Shown: positions 1-10,571 of the stretch, piece after piece
How the letters are laid out: each line of letters starts with the position of its first letter
Numbering within the stretch: position 1 is the first letter of the stretch
From: Phycisphaerales bacterium
GTDB lineage: Bacteria; Planctomycetota; Phycisphaerae; UBA1845
Assembly (NCBI GenBank): GCA_020852275.1
Contig: JADZBE010000004.1
Span: 124,001-188,000, forward strand
Direction of reading: 5' to 3'
Length of the DNA stretch: 64,000 nucleotides
The notes under the pieces: generated by a model
What the model was told of the DNA's origin: nothing
The model's input: only the letters and a program-made list of their open reading frames with translations
Databases searched by the model: none
Position numbers and translations under genes: made by a program

Positions 1-627
1 GTCCGGGTACTGCCTCAACGGCCTGAGTGGGTTGTGTACTACGGGGCTATCAACGACGTATATGGAGAGCGTCGGGGCGGCGCGCTCGTGCTCATGCCCA
101 AGCACCTGGTGGATGCATCGAGCATGCGCGAGTACCTGCGGCTGCGCAACGACGGAGGGGGCTTCTACATGGAGAACAGTCTCCTGTTGGATGTGCTCGC
201 CGGCGGCGCGCGTCGGATCCTTCGAGGAACGGTACCGGACTCCCGGGATGCGGCCCCTAACCTCCCGACCGCGACGCGGCGGGCACAGGCGCGGTTCATC
301 GACAACCTGGAGTCCATGAGGCTGCTGTGCGAACGCGCCGGCGCAAGATTCGTCACCGCCACTTTTCTAGCCGACCCTTCCAATCTCGAGCAGCCGCTCG
401 CCGACGGGATCCGAGACCTCAACGAGCAGCTTCGAGAAGCGGCAAGATCGGGGCGGCTGGATGTCATTGATCTGGAACCTGCCCTGTCCGCGGTGGAAGA
501 GCCAAGCCGACTTTTCTATCCCGATCACTACCACCCTTCCGCGGCAGGCTGCACGTTCATCGCGCAGCAGCTTGCCGGCAACCTCGCGGGGCGGCTCCAA
601 GGAAGCGTCGCGGCGAAAGGCGGATGA
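1..627 (+). CDS. SGNH/GDSL-type hydrolase, C-terminal part
   Basis: The reading frame is open from the first base, so the gene begins upstream of the window and only about 208 C-terminal residues are visible. Residues 15-19 read GAIND, which fits block III (GxND) of SGNH esterases/lipases. Near the end FYPDHYHPSAAG fits block V, with the catalytic Asp (D) and His (H) spaced as DxxH. This family hydrolyses ester or acyl bonds on lipids or cell-surface glycans. The substrate cannot be read from this part, and the nucleophile Ser block lies outside the window. No downstream operon partner is visible, because more than 400 bases separate it from the next gene. GTG at 34 is only an internal valine codon. 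Confidence 0.75.
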   Translation, partial: VRVLPQRPEWVVYYGAINDVYGERRGGALVLMPKHLVDASSMREYLRLRNDGGGFYMENSLLLDVLAGGARRILRGTVPDSRDAAPNLPTATRRAQARFIDNLESMRLLCERAGARFVTATFLADPSNLEQPLADGIRDLNEQLREAARSGRLDVIDLEPALSAVEEPSRLFYPDHYHPSAAGCTFIAQQLAGNLAGRLQGSVAAKGG

Positions 628-1053
628 TCCGATCCAATACCCGCGCGTCGCGTCCACGTCTCGCCCACCGAGGCGCCCATTCACTTCCCGGTAGTCGCGC
701 CTGTGTGCCTGCTCGCAGGATTGTGACCCAACTCGCGGGAATGATTGCGTCAAGACTGTCCCCGCCTGCGCCGTAGCGCGGACGCACCTTCGCACAAACC
801 CTCCGGCAAGCCCTTTGCAGGCTCCTTCTCGCGTTTTTTTGCGCCGCCGCCGCCGTCATCGGACCTCGTGGCACACTCTTTGCCCAAGGCAGGCCGAGCC
901 TCTCGTCTCAGTTGGACTCATCGCCAGCGTTGGGTCAACCGTGGATGAGATCTTCCGCGCGGACGCGCGGGAGTTTCAGGATGTGAATCACCGACGGAGC
1001 GTTTCCGGCGGCACGGAGATTCCGCGCGGCGAAATGCAGTAAGGAGTACACGG
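628..1053. other. Intergenic region without recognised gene
   Basis: No convincing coding sequence, RNA or repeat family is visible. The last bases carry an AAGGAG ribosome binding site about ten bases before the ATG at 1054. A promoter for the Asn-Gly repeat protein must lie here, but I cannot pick its boxes with confidence. Confidence 0.5.
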
Positions 1054-2061
<1,008 letters not shown>

Positions 2062-2291
2062 TCGGGCTTGCAGGGTGCTTCGTCCGGTCCACATGAAGCG
2101 GACCGGAACAACTTCAGGGACGGCGGCCCGTCGCGAGCTGCGGCTCGCGGCGGGTCCGCCTTCTCGGCGCGAGCTGCGGACTTGCGTCTTCGCGGACCCG
2201 AACAGGAGATCGCCGGCGCCAGCGTCGAAACCGCGCCGAATCAACTCCAGTATTCGCAATGCCTCACGAAACCGCCTGCAAAAGGATCACG

Positions 2292-4598
2292 ATGCTCATG
2301 AATCCCTCCTTCATACGACAATCCTGGTGGAAGCGCGGGTTCGGACTGGAGCTCCTCGCCGCCTTCGTAACCGGCGTGGTCCTCATGCAGTTTATCTACC
2401 TCGACCCGCGCGGCTATCGCGATGACCGCATGGGCGTGCCGGAATACGACTCCTGGTATCACCTCAAGATGGCAGAGCTGCTCCCCGAGATCGGCTTCGT
2501 CCGCGAATTTCCCTGGCTCCAGCATGTGTACTTCCGCCAGACCGGGCGTGAGTTTGTCAGTCATCACGCCGGATTTCATGTGTATCTCGCGCCATTTGTG
2601 TGGTTGAGCAGGACGCTCACCGGCGATGTGGCCGCGGGCGGGCGCTGGGCGATCGGCGTGACCTTTGGTCTGTCGCTGATGCTCTTCCACCTGCTGCTGA
2701 TGGTGGGGCGCGTGCCGTGGCGATGGATGTGGCTGCTTGCATTCCTGCTGCTGCCCACGGATTTCTTCCTGCGGCATTCGTACATCCGCGCGATCAGCCC
2801 CTCGCTGGTGCTGATGCTGGCGCTGCTGCTGGCGCTGTTTCGGCGGCGGCCCATCTGGGCGGCGATCGCCGTCATGATTTACAACCTGCTCTACCTCGGC
2901 GCGGTGATTTACAGTCCGGTGATCGTCGGCGCGTATGTGTTCGCCAGTTGGGTCGGGCCTGGGGAGGATCGACGGTTCGAATGGAAACTGGCGGCATTCA
3001 CGCTCGCAGGCTGGTGCGCCGGTGTTTTGTTATATCCCTACCGTGAAGGGATGTTCGAGTTCCTCTACTTGCAGGTATTGGGATCCGGCCTGTCGCCGGA
3101 TATTGCCGTCGGTGCGGAATGGAGCTCCTATGGAAATGTATGGGAGTTCGCCGTGCAGCAGTGCGGGCCGCTGCTGGCAGTGTGGGCGGCGTCCGTGGTT
3201 CTGCGTTTCCGCTTCGGTCCGCGCATGTCGGCCCAGGATACGACGCTGCTGCTGCTGAATTTCGCTTTGCTTTTCCTGACGCTGAAGGCGCAGCGGTTCA
3301 TCGAGTATTGGCCGCCCGTGTGTCTGCTTAACGCGGCCTATCTGGCGGGACCGGTGCTCGTGCGCGGCGCGGCATGGGCGAAGAAAAAGTCGGCCCAACT
3401 GAAATCGTGGGCGGTTCATCTGCTGTCGAGTCTTGGTCTCGTGTCGTTCGTTGCCGTGTCGGCGGCGGCGGTCTGGGATGCGCGATCCACTCTTGTCGGC
3501 GGCGCCATGGTGCGCGACTGGGCGCTGTGGGTGGCGCTGGGGTCGTTATTTCTTATGTCCCTGTTCGTGCAACACGCAGGCGCGGAGCCGATGGATGGCA
3601 CGCAGTTGCACCGCGGCCGACGCGCCGTGGGAATGTTGCTTGGCGGGCTTGCATTCATCGCCGCGGGAACTTGGTTGTTCACGGCAGTGCTTCACGCCAA
3701 AACCGTTTCGCCCAGCAGCCTCGTCCGGGCAGAGTGGCCTCTGGCGACGGCCGTGAGTTTCATCGTGCTCCTGTCGATTCTAGTCGCGTTTCGCAGACCA
3801 GCGCGGACTCCAACATCGAGCGCGGTCGCTTCTCCTTCGGACTTGATCGCATCCACATCGACCATCGGAGCACCGACCTCGCGCGAGGCTGGAACAACCG
3901 ATGCTTTACGCCGGATGCCGCCGTGGCTGCGCGGCATGGGACTCGTAACGGCCGCGCTGGCAGTCCTGGCGCTGACCACGGCGCTGTCCGGCGGAAGGCT
4001 TAGTCATGCCCAGAGCGCCAGCAACTGCGGCTATGATCTGCCGGCCATTCGCAATGTCATGGCGCACCTGAAATCGGTGTCGCAGCCGGGCGACGTCGTC
4101 TTCACCGACGACTGGGATTGCTTCCCGGTGTACTTCTACCACAACTCATACAACTATTATATCGTCGGACTGGACCCGAAATTCACGCAATGGCGCGAGC
4201 CGGAGCTTTGGGCGCGCTATGTGAAGATCAGCCGCGGCGAAATCCGCGACCCCAACGTCACCGTGGCCCTGCCGGATGACCGCGGCGGCTACACCAACCA
4301 GACCATCCAGGTCCGCATCGAGGACATCCGCGATCGCTTCGGTTGCAAGTTTGTGTTAGTGGATCGGGACCACCCGGGCCTCGCCCGTCAGCTCGCCGAG
4401 CGCCCGGACTTCGCGGAACTCATCTTCCCGCCCGCGGAATACGCCGTCGCCAAAGACGCGCCGTACCTCCTCTTCCGCGTCCGCGACGACCAGCGCAACC
4501 CAACCGACGCAAGCATCGAGACCTCCGCCGAAGCCCGCCCTCCGCACCAGCCGGGCCGCCGCTTCCGCATGGCCATCCAACCGCGCACCGCCGAGTAG
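2292..4598 (+). CDS. STT3/GT-C-like polytopic membrane glycosyltransferase
   Basis: This integral membrane protein has about 768 residues: roughly 12-13 hydrophobic helices and then a soluble C-terminal domain of about 180 residues. Just after the first helix, EYDSWYHLKMAELL resembles the first-loop acidic motif of oligosaccharyltransferases (archaeal AglB, bacterial PglB, STT3), where the Asp binds metal. The helical body followed by an extracytoplasmic domain (NYYIVGLDPKFT region) also fits GT-C enzymes, which transfer sugar from a lipid carrier to protein or glycan outside the membrane. I could not identify a WWDYG-like motif, so protein N-glycosylation is not proven; a lipid-linked sugar transferase is the alternative. 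A longer frame opens at 2259, but an AAAAGGA site favours ATG at 2292 or 2298. Confidence 0.65.
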   Translation: MLMNPSFIRQSWWKRGFGLELLAAFVTGVVLMQFIYLDPRGYRDDRMGVPEYDSWYHLKMAELLPEIGFVREFPWLQHVYFRQTGREFVSHHAGFHVYLAPFVWLSRTLTGDVAAGGRWAIGVTFGLSLMLFHLLLMVGRVPWRWMWLLAFLLLPTDFFLRHSYIRAISPSLVLMLALLLALFRRRPIWAAIAVMIYNLLYLGAVIYSPVIVGAYVFASWVGPGEDRRFEWKLAAFTLAGWCAGVLLYPYREGMFEFLYLQVLGSGLSPDIAVGAEWSSYGNVWEFAVQQCGPLLAVWAASVVLRFRFGPRMSAQDTTLLLLNFALLFLTLKAQRFIEYWPPVCLLNAAYLAGPVLVRGAAWAKKKSAQLKSWAVHLLSSLGLVSFVAVSAAAVWDARSTLVGGAMVRDWALWVALGSLFLMSLFVQHAGAEPMDGTQLHRGRRAVGMLLGGLAFIAAGTWLFTAVLHAKTVSPSSLVRAEWPLATAVSFIVLLSILVAFRRPARTPTSSAVASPSDLIASTSTIGAPTSREAGTTDALRRMPPWLRGMGLVTAALAVLALTTALSGGRLSHAQSASNCGYDLPAIRNVMAHLKSVSQPGDVVFTDDWDCFPVYFYHNSYNYYIVGLDPKFTQWREPELWARYVKISRGEIRDPNVTVALPDDRGGYTNQTIQVRIEDIRDRFGCKFVLVDRDHPGLARQLAERPDFAELIFPPAEYAVAKDAPYLLFRVRDDQRNPTDASIETSAEARPPHQPGRRFRMAIQPRTAE

Positions 4599-4735
4599 AG
4601 TCGCCGAGTAGCACCGCCGAGTAGCGCCGCCGAACAGAGTCGCCGAGTAGCGCTGTCGAGCAGCGTTGCCGAGCAGTACCGCCGAGTGCCGCCGTTGAGC
4701 GGCATTGCCGAGCAGTACAGTCGAGCATCGCAGTC
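4591..4735 (+). repeat. Degenerate tandem repeat, GCCGAGTAG core
   Basis: About ten imperfect units of 12-15 bases built on CGCCGAGTAGC begin at the stop codon of the membrane glycosyltransferase and run downstream. The stop codon is itself part of a repeat unit, which suggests the repeat expanded from the 3' end of the gene. Confidence 0.75.
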
Positions 4736-4869
4736 AGGCAGCGCCGGAAATGAAAGCGCCGGTGGCGCCGGTCCTCCAACCCATGCTAAGCCGCGGGTTT
4801 CACGGCAGACATGCAGGCCGGGTCTTGCTGCATGGCGAACGGCTTTTGCTGACGGGCGCGGAAGAACAA

Positions 4870-4908
4870 TCCGCAGAGACACGCAGAGAGCGCAGAGGGC
4901 GGAGGAGG
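4870..4908. repeat. CGCAGAGA-type interspersed repeat
   Basis: A purine-rich CCGCAGAGACACGCAGAGAG segment recurs in similar form at 25316-25347. It lies in a gene-poor stretch of about 1.1 kb (4599-5742) in which I see no credible gene. Confidence 0.55.
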
Positions 4909-5107
4909 TTCGCCAGGGCTGTGAGGCTCACGCGGGGGCGCGGAGCCGGCGCGCCGCGACGGGCCGCCCAGGACAGGCCGGCGGCCCATCCAGAGCCACC
5001 CATCGCGTGCGGGGGGTGTGGCCAGTCTTTCTGGCATCCGATGTGGGTGCTGCGCCCGGACGTTCTTCGGCCAGGCGGCGCCTCGCCCGGAGGGCGCGCG
5101 TTCGTTG

Positions 5108-5264
5108 CCAGGGACTTGTAGTCCCTGGCGCCGAAAGCGTATTTTCCGCTCCTGCGCCCGGAGGGCGCGTGGAGCGTTCGTTCGCCCTCCGGGCGAGGAG
5201 AGGAGAAGGTGAACGATCTCCAGGGGCTTGAGGCCCCTGGCAACCCTCGTGCGCCCTACGGGCG
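5108..5264. repeat. Cluster of short perfect palindromes
   Basis: Five small hairpins lie in 160 bases. They are CCAGGGACT/AGTCCCTGG at 5108-5128, GCGCCCGGAGGGCGC at 5154-5168, CGCCCTCCGGGCG at 5183-5195, CCAGGGGCTT/AGGCCCCTGG at 5220-5240 and a GCGCCCTACGGGCG element at 5251-5264. They look like interspersed palindromic repeats rather than terminators, because no T tract follows. Confidence 0.65.
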
Positions 5265-5517
5265 AACAGCAGATGCCAGAATCCGCGGCCAGACCCCGTG
5301 CGGGCGATCTTTATCTTGACAAGGCGTGATCGGCGATCGACCCTGTCGCTTGGTGCTTGGCGACAGTCGTCGTTCGTCTGGCGGCTGTCGACTGTCGTCT
5401 GGCAACGGTTGCTTCATTGAACGCGCGGACACAGTGGCGCGCGGCGGGATCGTGTTCACGTGGACGGTTGGCGTCAGGGGTCGCGCAGTTTGGCGCCTCG
5501 TTGAAATTAGAACCGAT

Positions 5518-5650
5518 CTGAGCCGCGAGCGTGGGGGGGCAGTTCCGCATCCCAGCGTCAGAATGCGCTTCCTGACGGGCGCGGCTCTGATGGGCGCAGC
5601 TCTGATCCCTTACGGGGGCGGCTCTGATCCCTGACAGGCGCGGCTCTGAA
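5518..5650. repeat. GAGCCGCGACCGTGAGGGAG-family repeat array
   Basis: Several copies of a roughly 20-40 base unit (CTGACGGGCGCGGCTCTGAT and variants) lie in both orientations. The same family recurs at 9206-9330, 9480-9580, 22120-22200 and 25361-25519, always between genes. Confidence 0.75.
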
Positions 5651-5742
5651 AGACGCACGATGCGATAGTCCTGAGGCACAACCGTCGATAGTCAGCCCGG
5701 TCGCGCGTGCAGCACAGCTTGCTGCTGGGAGTCTCCAGGTCC

Positions 5743-6879
5743 ATGCCGCTTCAAGACCTTCGATCACAGTCGATCCGCCGGTCGCGCGAGGAGATGATCG
5801 CGCACCTCGGCTCGTTCCAGCTCGACCTCAAGTTCTCCGCGGGCATCTGGTTCTTCTCGCCGCCGTTCTCGCGGTTTCATGCCAAGTACCAGCCGGACCT
5901 GACCATCGAGCAGCGGCTGGACATCGCCGCGGGCCTTAAGGACTACGGCCTGTCGGCGCTGGAGGCGCACTACCCCAACGAGATCAGCGAGGCGAACGTC
6001 GATCTGTGGACGAAGTTCTCGCGCGACACGGGCATCCGCCTCATCACCGTCATTCCGCTGCTGTTCTGGGACGCGCAGTTCGAATGGGGCTCCCTGTCCA
6101 ACCCGGACCCGAAGATCCGCCGCCTTGCCATCGACCGCACCATCGCCGCGTTCCGCATGAACCGGCAGCTCGACACGGACTTCGCCGTCGTGTGGCCCGG
6201 CATCGACGGCTACGAAAATCCCTTCGGGCAGGACTTTTTCGCGCTGCGCGACCGCTTCGCCGACGGGCTGGCGGAGGCGATGGACGCGGTGCCCGGCGTG
6301 CGCGTGGCGTTTGAGCCGAAGCCTTACGAGCCGCGCGGGCGCATCCTGTTCGGCACCACGCCGGAGGGCATCCTGCTCGGGCACATGGTCGAGTCGAAAC
6401 TCAAGGCGCCGGAGAACCTGCGTCTTCTGACGGAGGGGCACAAGCTCTGCTGCATGAACCCGGAGGTCGGGCACGTGCTGATGGGCTTCGAGGACCTCGC
6501 CTACGCGTTCAGTTGGCCGCTCTCCGAAGGCCGCCTCGCGCATTCGCACTGGAACAGCCAGCCGCTGGGCAACTACGACCAGGACCTCAACGTCGGCGCC
6601 GTTTCGCCCGAGCAGCTTGAGGCGCTCCTGTACACGCTCAAGATGTACGGCTACCGCGGAACCTACGGCATCGATATCAATCCCGAGCGCATGCCGGTGG
6701 ACACCGCGCTGAAGATCAGCATGGACGCGATCCGCGCCGCCAGCGATCGCATCAGCGACGTGGACCACGAGATTATCCTCGAATCCCACGCACATCCGGA
6801 TCGCCGCCGCGGCTGGCTCGAGGCCTACCTCATTCGTCGCAGAGCCTCGCACCCAGGGCGGATGTCGCCTTGGAGTTGA
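5743..6879 (+). CDS. Xylose-isomerase-like TIM-barrel sugar isomerase
   Basis: A protein of about 378 residues with the conserved metal and substrate residues of the xylose isomerase / AP-endonuclease-2 TIM-barrel superfamily. AFEPKPYEPRG matches the XylA E-P-K-P-x-E-P segment, CCMNPEVGH matches the NxExxH metal-ligand strand, and SHWNSQPLGNYDQDLNVG matches the late Asp-rich ligand loop. Such enzymes interconvert aldoses and ketoses with divalent metal in the cytoplasm. The exact sugar (xylose, rhamnose or another) is not certain, and some homologues are only called sugar phosphate isomerase/epimerase. The frame opens with GTG at 5707, but ATG 5743 with GGGAG upstream is the more likely start. 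No sugar kinase or transporter is adjacent. Confidence 0.7.
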   Translation: MPLQDLRSQSIRRSREEMIAHLGSFQLDLKFSAGIWFFSPPFSRFHAKYQPDLTIEQRLDIAAGLKDYGLSALEAHYPNEISEANVDLWTKFSRDTGIRLITVIPLLFWDAQFEWGSLSNPDPKIRRLAIDRTIAAFRMNRQLDTDFAVVWPGIDGYENPFGQDFFALRDRFADGLAEAMDAVPGVRVAFEPKPYEPRGRILFGTTPEGILLGHMVESKLKAPENLRLLTEGHKLCCMNPEVGHVLMGFEDLAYAFSWPLSEGRLAHSHWNSQPLGNYDQDLNVGAVSPEQLEALLYTLKMYGYRGTYGIDINPERMPVDTALKISMDAIRAASDRISDVDHEIILESHAHPDRRRGWLEAYLIRRRASHPGRMSPWS

Positions 6880-7071
6880 GGGATTTCCACTGCGGGGCCT
6901 TGATCAATGCCGGTCAGTCATGATCGCATCGTTCGGCACGGGAATTCCCCGGAAATAAAGACCACCCCGGAGGTCCACGCCACCCCTCTTGCAACGGTCT
7001 GTTACACTACCGTCCGCGGCTGGCCTGGGCCCGTCGCTGTCCGGCTAAGCATCAGCCGAGCGCAACGCAAC

Positions 7072-7995
7072 ATGCACGACGTCATCTTCATCATCGGTTG
7101 CACCGGCTGCGGAAAATCCGCCGTCGCGCTGGAGCTGGCCGAGCGGATCGATGCTGAAATCCTGAGCATGGACTCCATGCAGATCTACAAACGCATGGAC
7201 ATCGGCACCGCCAAGCCCAGTGCCGCCGAGCGCGCCCGCGTTCCGCATCACCTCATCGACCTCCTCGAGCCGTGGGAGACGTTCAGCGTCGCGCAGTTCG
7301 TAAGCCGGGCGGAGTCGGCCATGACCGACATCGCCTCGCGCGGGCGGCGCATCCTCGCGGTCGGCGGCACCGCGCTGTACATCAAAGCGCTTTCAGAGGG
7401 GCTTTTCGAAGGCCCCAGCGCCGACCCGGCGGTGCGCGAACGCCTCAAGCGCGAGGCGGACGCCCTCGGTCTGGAGGCGATGCACCAGCGCCTGCGACTC
7501 GTGGATCCGCTCGCGGCCTCGCGCATCCACGTCAACGACCTGCGCCGCATCGTCCGCGCGCTGGAGGTGCATGAGCTGACCGGAACGCCCATCACCGAGC
7601 TGCAGACGCAGTGGGACCGGCAGCGCACGAAGCACCCCTGCCGGTTCATCGCGCTGCGCCGCGGACTGGAGGACCAGAACCGCCGCTCCAACGAGCGCGT
7701 GCGAGAGATGATGCGCCAGGGGCTCGTCGCGGAGGTGCGCTCGCTGCTGGCGCTGCCGACGGGGTTGAGCCACACGGCGCGGCAGGCGCTGGGCTACGCC
7801 GAGATTATCGAGCACCTGGAGGGGCGCCTGTCCCTGGATGAAGCCGTGGAAAGGATCAAGATCAACACGCGCCAGTTCGCCAAGGCGCAGCGGACGTGGT
7901 TTAAGCGATTCCGTTCGGCGGAGTGGATCGACCTGCCGCCGGACTTCGACGCTTGCACCACGGCGGACGACCTTCGCGATCGGCTGTTGCGTTGA
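7072..7995 (+). CDS. miaA: tRNA dimethylallyltransferase
   Basis: MiaA transfers a dimethylallyl group to N6 of A37 in tRNAs reading codons that begin with U. The protein has 307 residues, normal for the family. An N-terminal P-loop GCTGCGKS (residues 9-16) replaces the usual GPTGSGKT. It is followed by SMDSMQIYKRMDIGTAKP, PHHLIDLLEP, VGGTALYIKAL and the DLRRIVRALEVHELTG helix, all family signatures. Downstream KINTRQFAKAQRTWF is also typical. The open frame extends upstream to 6907 with unrelated sequence. The ATG at 7072 is chosen because family similarity begins there, although no Shine-Dalgarno is visible. Confidence 0.93.
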   Translation: MHDVIFIIGCTGCGKSAVALELAERIDAEILSMDSMQIYKRMDIGTAKPSAAERARVPHHLIDLLEPWETFSVAQFVSRAESAMTDIASRGRRILAVGGTALYIKALSEGLFEGPSADPAVRERLKREADALGLEAMHQRLRLVDPLAASRIHVNDLRRIVRALEVHELTGTPITELQTQWDRQRTKHPCRFIALRRGLEDQNRRSNERVREMMRQGLVAEVRSLLALPTGLSHTARQALGYAEIIEHLEGRLSLDEAVERIKINTRQFAKAQRTWFKRFRSAEWIDLPPDFDACTTADDLRDRLLR

Positions 7996-8218
7996 ACGGC
8001 ACGGGCGCGCTTTCAGAACCCCGCACGCAAGTGCGGGACCTGCGGCATCCGAGTTGAGTGCGTAGGCCTCGGGTCACTGGAAGCAGAGGCCGACTCGGAC
8101 CATCCGAGACGAAAAACAAACGGGCGTTCGCCTTTCCCGCTTGCCGATATCAGTTATGTTCACGGTGCGGGCGGCTGGAAATGCCGCCCAGGCCGCGGGG
8201 TGGCGATATGGACGCCGC

Positions 8219-9169
8219 ATGAGCACGCTGAACATCACTGAAATCACGAACTGGGTCGTGGACCTCATCGACGTGCGCAAGACGTACCGGCGCAAGGTCC
8301 AGGCGCTGCGCGGCGTGAACATTCAGGTCGGGCGAGGCGAAGTCTTCGGGCTGTTGGGTCCCAACGGCGCGGGCAAGAGCACGCTGGTCAAGATTATGAT
8401 GACGGTCATCCGCCCGGACCGCGCGCTGGGCACCGTGCTCGGTCGCCCCATCGGCCACCGTCAGAAGATCGGGCGCATGGGCTACCTGCCGGAAAACCAT
8501 CGCTATCCGGGCTACTTGACCGGGATTCAGCTTCTCGATTTCTACGCGGCGCTGGCCCGCGTTCGCAAAACGGAGCGCACCAGGCTGACGACCGCGTGGC
8601 TGGAGCGCGTGGGGATGAAGGAGTGGGGCGGCACGCGCATCCGCGAATACTCGAAGGGCATGATGCAGCGGCTCGGTCTAGCGCAGGCGCTGATGAACGA
8701 CCCCGAGCTGCTCGTGCTCGACGAGCCGACCGACGGCGTCGATCCCGTCGGGCGGCGCGAAATCCGCAACCTCCTCCTCGAACTCAAGAAGCAGGGCAAG
8801 ACGATCTTCCTCAACTCGCATCTGCTCAGCGAGCTGGAGCTGATCTGCGACCGCGTGGCCATCCTCAAGGAGGGTCTCGTCGCGCGGCAGGGACCGCTGC
8901 GCGACCTGACCGACCGCATACTGGGGTATCGCGTGCGCGTAACCGGCGACGTGTCGGCAATGGCGGCAAAGGTCGCTGCGCTTGGCGGGCGCGTTGAAGA
9001 TGGACAGATCGCTCTCGCCAGCGAGGATCCGCGCAAGGTCAATGAAGTGATCGACGTGCTGCGCGCCGGACAGGTGCTGATCGAATCCGTCGAGCCGCGC
9101 CGGCTGAGTTTGGAGGAGGTGTTCGTCGAGGTGCTGGGAGAAGGCGGGCGGGTGGGGGGCGTGCGCTAG
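8219..9169 (+). CDS. ABC transporter ATP-binding protein
   Basis: ATPase subunit of an ABC exporter of the ABC-2/CcmA type, 316 residues. Walker A is GPNGAGKS, the signature motif is EYSKGMMQR in place of LSGGQ, Walker B is ELLVLDEPTDG, and the H-loop is LNSHLL. The SKGM signature and the C-terminal extension are usual for drug, polysaccharide or gliding-type ABC-2 exporters. A permease of matching type lies downstream at 9624, and the pair probably forms one transporter. The 450 bases between them are filled with repeats. The frame can extend upstream to TTG 8141; ATG 8219 was chosen from the domain boundary. Confidence 0.88.
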   Translation: MSTLNITEITNWVVDLIDVRKTYRRKVQALRGVNIQVGRGEVFGLLGPNGAGKSTLVKIMMTVIRPDRALGTVLGRPIGHRQKIGRMGYLPENHRYPGYLTGIQLLDFYAALARVRKTERTRLTTAWLERVGMKEWGGTRIREYSKGMMQRLGLAQALMNDPELLVLDEPTDGVDPVGRREIRNLLLELKKQGKTIFLNSHLLSELELICDRVAILKEGLVARQGPLRDLTDRILGYRVRVTGDVSAMAAKVAALGGRVEDGQIALASEDPRKVNEVIDVLRAGQVLIESVEPRRLSLEEVFVEVLGEGGRVGGVR

Positions 9170-9205
9170 CGCAGGGTCTTGGATTAGAGATTGAAACCTG
9201 TCTGC

Positions 9206-9580
9206 GCGGCGAGTGTGAGGGAGCGGGTCCAGCCGTTCAGAACCGCGACCGTAAGGGAGCGAGTTCTGACGATTCGAACCGCGATCGTGCGTGAGCGAGT
9301 TGAGTCGATTCGAACCGCGATCGCAACGGGCTGTGGTGAAAGTCATTTCGGGCTGGGGCACCGGCTTTCCAGCCAGTGAATCGCCGCGATATTGCAAGGG
9401 TTTACACGCTGGAGAGTTCTGTAAGCGGACTTTCGCCACGGGCTGCTGAGGAAGCGATTCCGTTTGGTATTCCCAAGATGCGCTCCCTTACGGTCGCGGC
9501 TCTGTAGCTGGCGCGACTCTGTAGCTGGCGCGACCCTGTGGCTGGCGCGGCCCTGTAGTCGGCGCGATTCAGTGACGGGC
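9206..9580. repeat. GAACCGCGACCGTAAGGGAG repeat arrays, inverted
   Basis: At 9206-9330 four direct copies of a unit of about 40 bases carry GAACCGCGACCGTAAGGGAG or close variants. At 9480-9580 the reverse complement (CGCTCCCTTACGGTCGCGGC) is followed by five short CTGTAGCTGGCGCGA-type units. Between them, at 9357-9378, lies CACCGGCTTTCCAGCC, a second family that is also found inside valS. No gene is seen in 9170-9623. Confidence 0.8.
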
Positions 9581-9623
9581 GCTGTATGGTGAGGCGAGGG
9601 CGGGACATCATGGAGGAAGCTAC

Positions 9624-10571
9624 ATGCAGTTCTGGGCGTTGCTGATCGACAGCCTGCGCGAATCCCGCGACCGGAAAATCTTCTGGCTGCTGATGGTCGC
9701 TTCCGTGGTCGTGGCGCTCGCCATGCTCAGCATCGGCTTCGAGCCGGATCGCGTCACCTTTTTCTTCGGGCTGGCCGACACCTCGACTTCGGACTTCAAC
9801 CCCATGACGATCCTCGGTCGCCAGCGCATCGTGGGCGTTGTCGTGTACTGGCTTCTCAGCTCCCTGGTCGGCTGGATCGGCATGACGCTCACGCTCATTG
9901 CCACCGCCGGCTTTTTCCCGACGTTCCTGGAGCGCGGCGGCATTGACGTGGTGCTCGCCAAGCCCATCGGACGCGCACGCCTGTTCCTCTTCAAGTACCT
10001 GGCCGGAATGATTTTTGTGCTCATTCAGTCCGCGGTGTTCGTGGGTCTGACGTTTCTGGTGATGGGCTTTCGCTGGGGCGTCTGGAAGGCGGGATACCTC
10101 CTCTGCATTCCGCTCCTCGTGCTGCTCTTCAGCTATGTGTATTGCATCTCCGTGCTCGTGGCGGTGCGCACGCGCAGCACGCTGGCGGCGATCCTCATCA
10201 GTCTCGGCGTCTGGGCGGTCGGCGCGATGGTGCATCAAAGCCCGATGGTCTTCGAGCAGTTCCCCGCGCTGAAGGAAAAGCAGCCCGCGCTGCACCGCAC
10301 GCTGAAAGTCCTCAGTTGGATTCCGCCAAAGACCGGAGACGTCACGTATCTCGCCGCACGGTGGTCCGGCGCGGGCCTGAGCCTTGACGCGATGCCGAGC
10401 GGGACGCAGTCCGATCTGTCGCGCGGGGACGCGGAGGTCATCGAAAGCAGCCGCCGCGCCGAGGAGGACTGGCTGCAGGTCAACGCAGCGCAGTCCATTG
10501 GATCATCGCTGATCTTCGAAGCCGTCGTGGTCCTCCTGGCGATGTGGAGCTTCTCACGGCAGGACTTCTGA
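9624..10571 (+). CDS. ABC-2 type transporter permease
   Basis: A polytopic membrane protein of 315 residues with about six transmembrane segments: residues ~21-40, 70-95, 120-142, 148-170, 180-200 and the C-terminal 295-312. A soluble extracytoplasmic loop of about 80 residues lies before the last helix. This fits ABC-2 permeases that pair with the ATPase encoded at 8219. GGAGG sits eight bases before the ATG. The substrate is unknown. Confidence 0.8.
   Translation: MQFWALLIDSLRESRDRKIFWLLMVASVVVALAMLSIGFEPDRVTFFFGLADTSTSDFNPMTILGRQRIVGVVVYWLLSSLVGWIGMTLTLIATAGFFPTFLERGGIDVVLAKPIGRARLFLFKYLAGMIFVLIQSAVFVGLTFLVMGFRWGVWKAGYLLCIPLLVLLFSYVYCISVLVAVRTRSTLAAILISLGVWAVGAMVHQSPMVFEQFPALKEKQPALHRTLKVLSWIPPKTGDVTYLAARWSGAGLSLDAMPSGTQSDLSRGDAEVIESSRRAEEDWLQVNAAQSIGSSLIFEAVVVLLAMWSFSRQDF

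Noticed and set aside
4599..5706. Several 60-180 residue frames in the 1.1-kb gap
   Set aside because: They read through repeats and palindromes on both strands and show no conserved motif or ribosome site.
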